A DNA stretch of 7,591 nucleotides from Gammaproteobacteria bacterium. Its GTDB lineage: Bacteria > Pseudomonadota > Gammaproteobacteria > UBA6429 > Thiohalophilaceae. Numbering within the stretch: the stretch's first letter is position 1; each line of letters begins with the position of its first letter. The notes under the pieces were generated by a model. It ran no database searches and had not been told where the DNA came from. It worked only from the letters and a program-made list of their open reading frames with translations. The translations under genes and the position numbers were made by a program. Below are positions 5,516 to 7,591 of this stretch, in pieces. The stretch is from assembly GCA_003233255.1 (NCBI GenBank), contig QILH01000099.1, positions 1-7,591 on the forward strand, read 5' to 3'.

Positions 5516-5816
5516 AAAACTTTTGTGATGATTATAAAAATAATCAGGAGGTGCGGTTGGTTGTGTAGGCGGTGAGGGCCTTGTCATTAAAAGCCACACT
5601 ATTCTTATGGCGGTAAGCCTGCTTATATTTATATACTAACCAGAAATATAAATTTGGATAAAACAGAATGTTATTCGTGGCCAATTACCTGCCGCTATTG
5701 TCCGCCTGGATGCGGTAAGATAATGGCTTGCAAGGCAACGATTCAATTTCGTTATATTGTAATATGTGATAGCAACTAAATGGCCGTTCCTTATTAAGTT
5801 TAGGAATCGGATAATA
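5516..5816. other. Rest of the regulator to tctC intergenic region
   Basis: No supportable gene. A perfect Shine-Dalgarno sequence AGGAGGTG (5546-5553) is followed only by ORFs of 1-4 codons. TAAGCCTGCTTA (5614-5625) is a 12-bp imperfect palindrome. An imperfect inverted repeat joins 5680-5695 and 5712-5727 (11 of 16 positions plus one wobble). A weak promoter candidate for tctC is TTGCAA (5728-5733) with TATATT (5753-5758), spacer 19. GATAAT (5810-5815) and ATTATC (5820-5825) form a small hairpin that runs into the tandem repeat. Confidence 0.35.
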
Positions 5817-5847
5817 AAAATTATCTAAAACAAAATTATCTAAAACA
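5817..5847 (+). repeat. 15-bp tandem duplication in the tctC leader
   Basis: AAAATTATCTAAAACA occurs at 5817-5832 and again at 5832-5847, two exact copies with a 15-bp period sharing one A. It ends just before the tctC Shine-Dalgarno site (GGAGAAG, 5849-5855). A change in copy number would alter the leader length and AT-rich context of the ribosome site without affecting the frame of any gene. Confidence 0.75.
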
Positions 5848-5860
5848 TGGAGAAGTAAAG

Positions 5861-6799
5861 ATGAAAAAAATATTTAACCTAGTGCTCGCAGTTATGATGG
5901 CCGCGGTCTTTACCACTGCCAACGCAGCTGAATACCCAAGTCGTCCCATTACGTTTATGACCATGACCCAACCAGGCGCACAGATCGATCGCTTGACGCG
6001 CGGCCTGAGTCAGCGCATGAGCAAGATTCTGGGGCAGCCTATCAACGTGAAGAATGTGACAGGCTCTCACGGTACGGTGATGGCGACCGAACTCAGTAAG
6101 GCCAAGCCTGATGGTTACACTCTCGGGGTTACCTCACTGACTGCGTATACCTACGCACCACACCACGCCAAGCTAATCTATAAGCCTGAGGACTTCGACT
6201 ATCTGACGTTGGTTGCGCTGAACTCCAGTGGTTTCATTTCCAAGGCAGACAAGCCCTGGAACACCTTGAAAGAAGCCTTTGCCTGGCACAAGAAGAACAA
6301 CAAGGCGATGGTTGCCATGTTCCATGGTGCCGATGACCGCGACGCTCTTATGCGCATCGCGAAAAAAGAAGGCGTGAAGCTGTCGCTGATTCCGTCCAAA
6401 GGTGGTCCGTCAGTTATAAAAGCCGTAACCGGTGGTCACGCTTCCGTTGGCTATGTTGGTGCGATCCTTTACAAACACGTAGAAGCCGGCTCGATCAAGT
6501 TGATTGCTGCAGCTCTGGGCGATCGTCTACCGCCAATTCCTACTGTGCCTACTTTGCGTGAACAGGGTTACGACGAACAGGTTGAAATGATCGTTGCGCT
6601 GGTTGCACCTAAAGATCTGGATCCGAAGGCAAAGGCAATACTTATCGCAGCGGCCGAAAAACTGGCGAAGGATAAGGAAACCCAGGATTTCATCACGACT
6701 AACTTGTTGATGCGACCTGTTCAGTGGGGTGAAAAGCATGCGGATAACTCAGTGAAGGAGATGTACAAAACCTTTGGTATGCAGGCAAAAATGAAATAA
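5861..6799 (+). CDS. TTT-family periplasmic substrate-binding protein (TctC/Bug type)
   Basis: A periplasmic binding protein of a tripartite tricarboxylate transporter, which delivers a carboxylate-type solute to the TctA/TctB membrane pair. The product is 312 residues, usual for the Bug family. A Sec signal peptide MKKIFNLVLAVMMAAVF is followed by a signal peptidase I site at about ANA-A (residue 22/23). The mature protein begins with EYPSRPITF. The first ligand loop region (37-43, QPGAQID) keeps the Asp of the family but has QPGA where PPGG is more usual. KPDGYTLG (82-89) and DRLPPIPTVPTLREQGYD (221-238) are Bug hallmarks. The ATG has GGAG (5849-5852) eight bases upstream. tctB and tctA homologues follow. 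The substrate cannot be told from sequence, so no specific gene name is given. Confidence 0.93.
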   Translation: MKKIFNLVLAVMMAAVFTTANAAEYPSRPITFMTMTQPGAQIDRLTRGLSQRMSKILGQPINVKNVTGSHGTVMATELSKAKPDGYTLGVTSLTAYTYAPHHAKLIYKPEDFDYLTLVALNSSGFISKADKPWNTLKEAFAWHKKNNKAMVAMFHGADDRDALMRIAKKEGVKLSLIPSKGGPSVIKAVTGGHASVGYVGAILYKHVEAGSIKLIAAALGDRLPPIPTVPTLREQGYDEQVEMIVALVAPKDLDPKAKAILIAAAEKLAKDKETQDFITTNLLMRPVQWGEKHADNSVKEMYKTFGMQAKMK

Positions 6800-6805
6800 G
6801 CCATA

Positions 6806-6846
6806 TCGCTGGGCCGGGACCCGCTCCCGGTTCAGCGACCTTATTC
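6806..6846 (+). terminator. GC-rich hairpin between tctC and tctB, attenuator-like
   Basis: Bases 6806-6819 pair with 6825-6838, a 14-bp stem with two G-T pairs and a five-base loop (CCCGC), beginning 6 bp after the tctC stop. It is followed by CCTTATT, a poor T-run. In the gap between a binding-protein gene and its permease genes such a hairpin often causes partial termination or protects the upstream mRNA from 3' decay, so that the binding protein is made in excess. That role here is inference. Confidence 0.7.
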
Positions 6847-6895
6847 ATAGTACAAGTCAAGTCCAGTGCAATGCTGGCAGAGAGAGGAAAAACAC

Positions 6896-7405
6896 GTGAC
6901 AAGAATTAAGAGAGACTCGATCGCCTATCTGCTAATCATCGGATTTTGCATATTAATGCTTAGCTGGGCGATTCCTGCGTATACGCCGGCCTATCCCGGC
7001 TACGGCGCTTCAGCGGCACTGGTACCCATTGTCGCCGTCAGCGTTATGCTGTTTATGGCCGCCCTCTCCCTGCTAACCATCGGTATTGCTATTTATACGA
7101 ACAAGCCTTTGCCGACCGAGGAAACAGAATTTCCGGAAGAAGGCAGTGGTTTTACTCAGATCGGACGCGTGCACCTGGGTCACCTTGCTCGTATCATGAT
7201 CCCGAGCATACTGTTGGTGATCGCGGTTGAATACATTGGTTACGTATTGACGTCAATCGCTTTTCTGATGCTTTTCCAATACGCCATTGGCAGTCGTAAG
7301 TGGCTGCAGTCGATAGTCTTATCGATCATTTTGACCGCCGTTCTCTACATCGTGATGCGTTATGGTTTCGGTGTACCCGTGCCGGGCCCACAAATTCTTT
7401 TATAA
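6896..7405 (+). CDS. TTT-family small membrane subunit (TctB type)
   Basis: A predicted inner-membrane protein of 169 residues, the size of TctB, the small and poorly conserved subunit that partners TctA. Hydrophobic segments lie at about 9-28, 38-66, 98-131 (probably two helices) and 135-155. A charged loop rich in Glu at about 69-95 separates the halves, and the C-terminus ends YGFGVPVPGPQILL, similar to other TctB tails. GTG at 6896 is chosen because AGAGAGG (6881-6887) lies eight bases upstream. The frame is open back to a GTG at 6866, but that has no ribosome site. The call rests on hydrophobicity, the C-terminal motif and position between tctC and tctA. The gap to tctA is 32 bp. Confidence 0.87.
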   Translation: MTRIKRDSIAYLLIIGFCILMLSWAIPAYTPAYPGYGASAALVPIVAVSVMLFMAALSLLTIGIAIYTNKPLPTEETEFPEEGSGFTQIGRVHLGHLARIMIPSILLVIAVEYIGYVLTSIAFLMLFQYAIGSRKWLQSIVLSIILTAVLYIVMRYGFGVPVPGPQILL

Positions 7406-7437
7406 CAATAAATTAATATAAGCGGAATATATAAACT

Positions 7438-7591
7438 ATGGAAATGATCTTTGCCGGACTACTGGACTCTATTTCACCTGCCAGCGTGCTGTATGTCTTT
7501 ATCGGAGTTGCCCTTGGGGTGATGATTGGGGCCATTCCCGGTATTAACGGCCCGATGGCCATCGCACTTTTCATTCCGGTTACTTATTATA
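7438..7591 (+). CDS. TTT-family large permease subunit (TctA type), 5' part only
   Basis: The first 51 codons of the large membrane subunit, which forms the transport path of the tripartite tricarboxylate transporter; the gene runs off the right edge. Family members are about 500 residues, so roughly a tenth is visible. The visible part has a hydrophobic helix (about 16-32) running into GAIPGINGPMAIALFIP (31-47). This is the conserved glycine/proline-rich TctA signature, usually written G-x-IPG-L-x-G-x-MAIALLLP. The start is ATG at 7438 with a weak site (GCGGAA, 7422-7427) about ten bases upstream. Translation may therefore lean on coupling or be modest. Confidence 0.93.
   Translation, partial: MEMIFAGLLDSISPASVLYVFIGVALGVMIGAIPGINGPMAIALFIPVTYY

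Noticed and set aside
5522..5527. TGTGA motifs at 5524 and 5765 as CRP sites
   Set aside because: Neither has the partner TCACA half-site at six bases, so they are unlikely to be real CRP sites.
5607..5639. 10-codon hydrophobic ORF (MAVSLLIFIY)
   Set aside because: Too short to judge and without a ribosome site; could arise by chance in AT-rich sequence.
6866..6895. Upstream GTG start for the TctB-type gene
   Set aside because: No ribosome site precedes it; the GTG at 6896 has AGAGAGG at proper spacing and begins just before the first membrane helix.
1..7591. CRISPR array, insertion sequence or phage genes
   Set aside because: No regularly spaced repeats, transposase, integrase or phage proteins were seen in any frame.

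Overview
The window looks like a gammaproteobacterial chromosome. The gene order ispE - tRNA-Gln(UUG) - prs - rplY - pth - ychF is a familiar core block in gammaproteobacteria such as Pseudomonas. I cannot name the genus from the sequence alone. No IS element, CRISPR array, rRNA or origin was seen.

Left part (1-4672, all + strand): the C-terminal part of ispE (isoprenoid precursors) enters from the left edge. A 277-bp gap with two stem-loop-capable segments and a 12-bp copy of the tRNA-Gln 5' end follows. Then come tRNA-Gln and prs (PRPP synthase), 27 bp apart and probably on one transcript. A long inverted repeat closes prs. After it come rplY (long CTC-type ribosomal protein bL25) and pth (peptidyl-tRNA hydrolase), 32 bp apart. 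A 238-bp gap carrying two related palindromic repeats leads to ychF (Obg-class ATPase/GTPase). Three of these genes serve translation, and prs feeds nucleotide, histidine and tryptophan synthesis.

Middle (4662-5860): a Crp/Fnr-family regulator on the - strand overlaps the 3' end of ychF by 11 bp, tail to tail. Upstream of it is a 521-bp AT-rich gap with nested inverted and direct repeats. This gap separates it from a divergent operon and probably holds control sites for one or both sides.

Right part (5861-7591, + strand): a tripartite tricarboxylate transporter (TTT) operon in the order tctC (periplasmic binding protein), tctB (small membrane protein), tctA (large permease, cut by the window edge). 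A GC-rich hairpin between tctC and tctB could lower expression of the membrane subunits relative to the binding protein. The substrate is not readable from sequence. The adjacent regulator is a plausible controller, but that is inference from position only.

Overall this is mostly ordinary core sequence joined to an accessory transporter/regulator module. No clearly new system is evident. The most unusual material is in the intergenic regions, plus the atypical residues of the Crp/Fnr protein.
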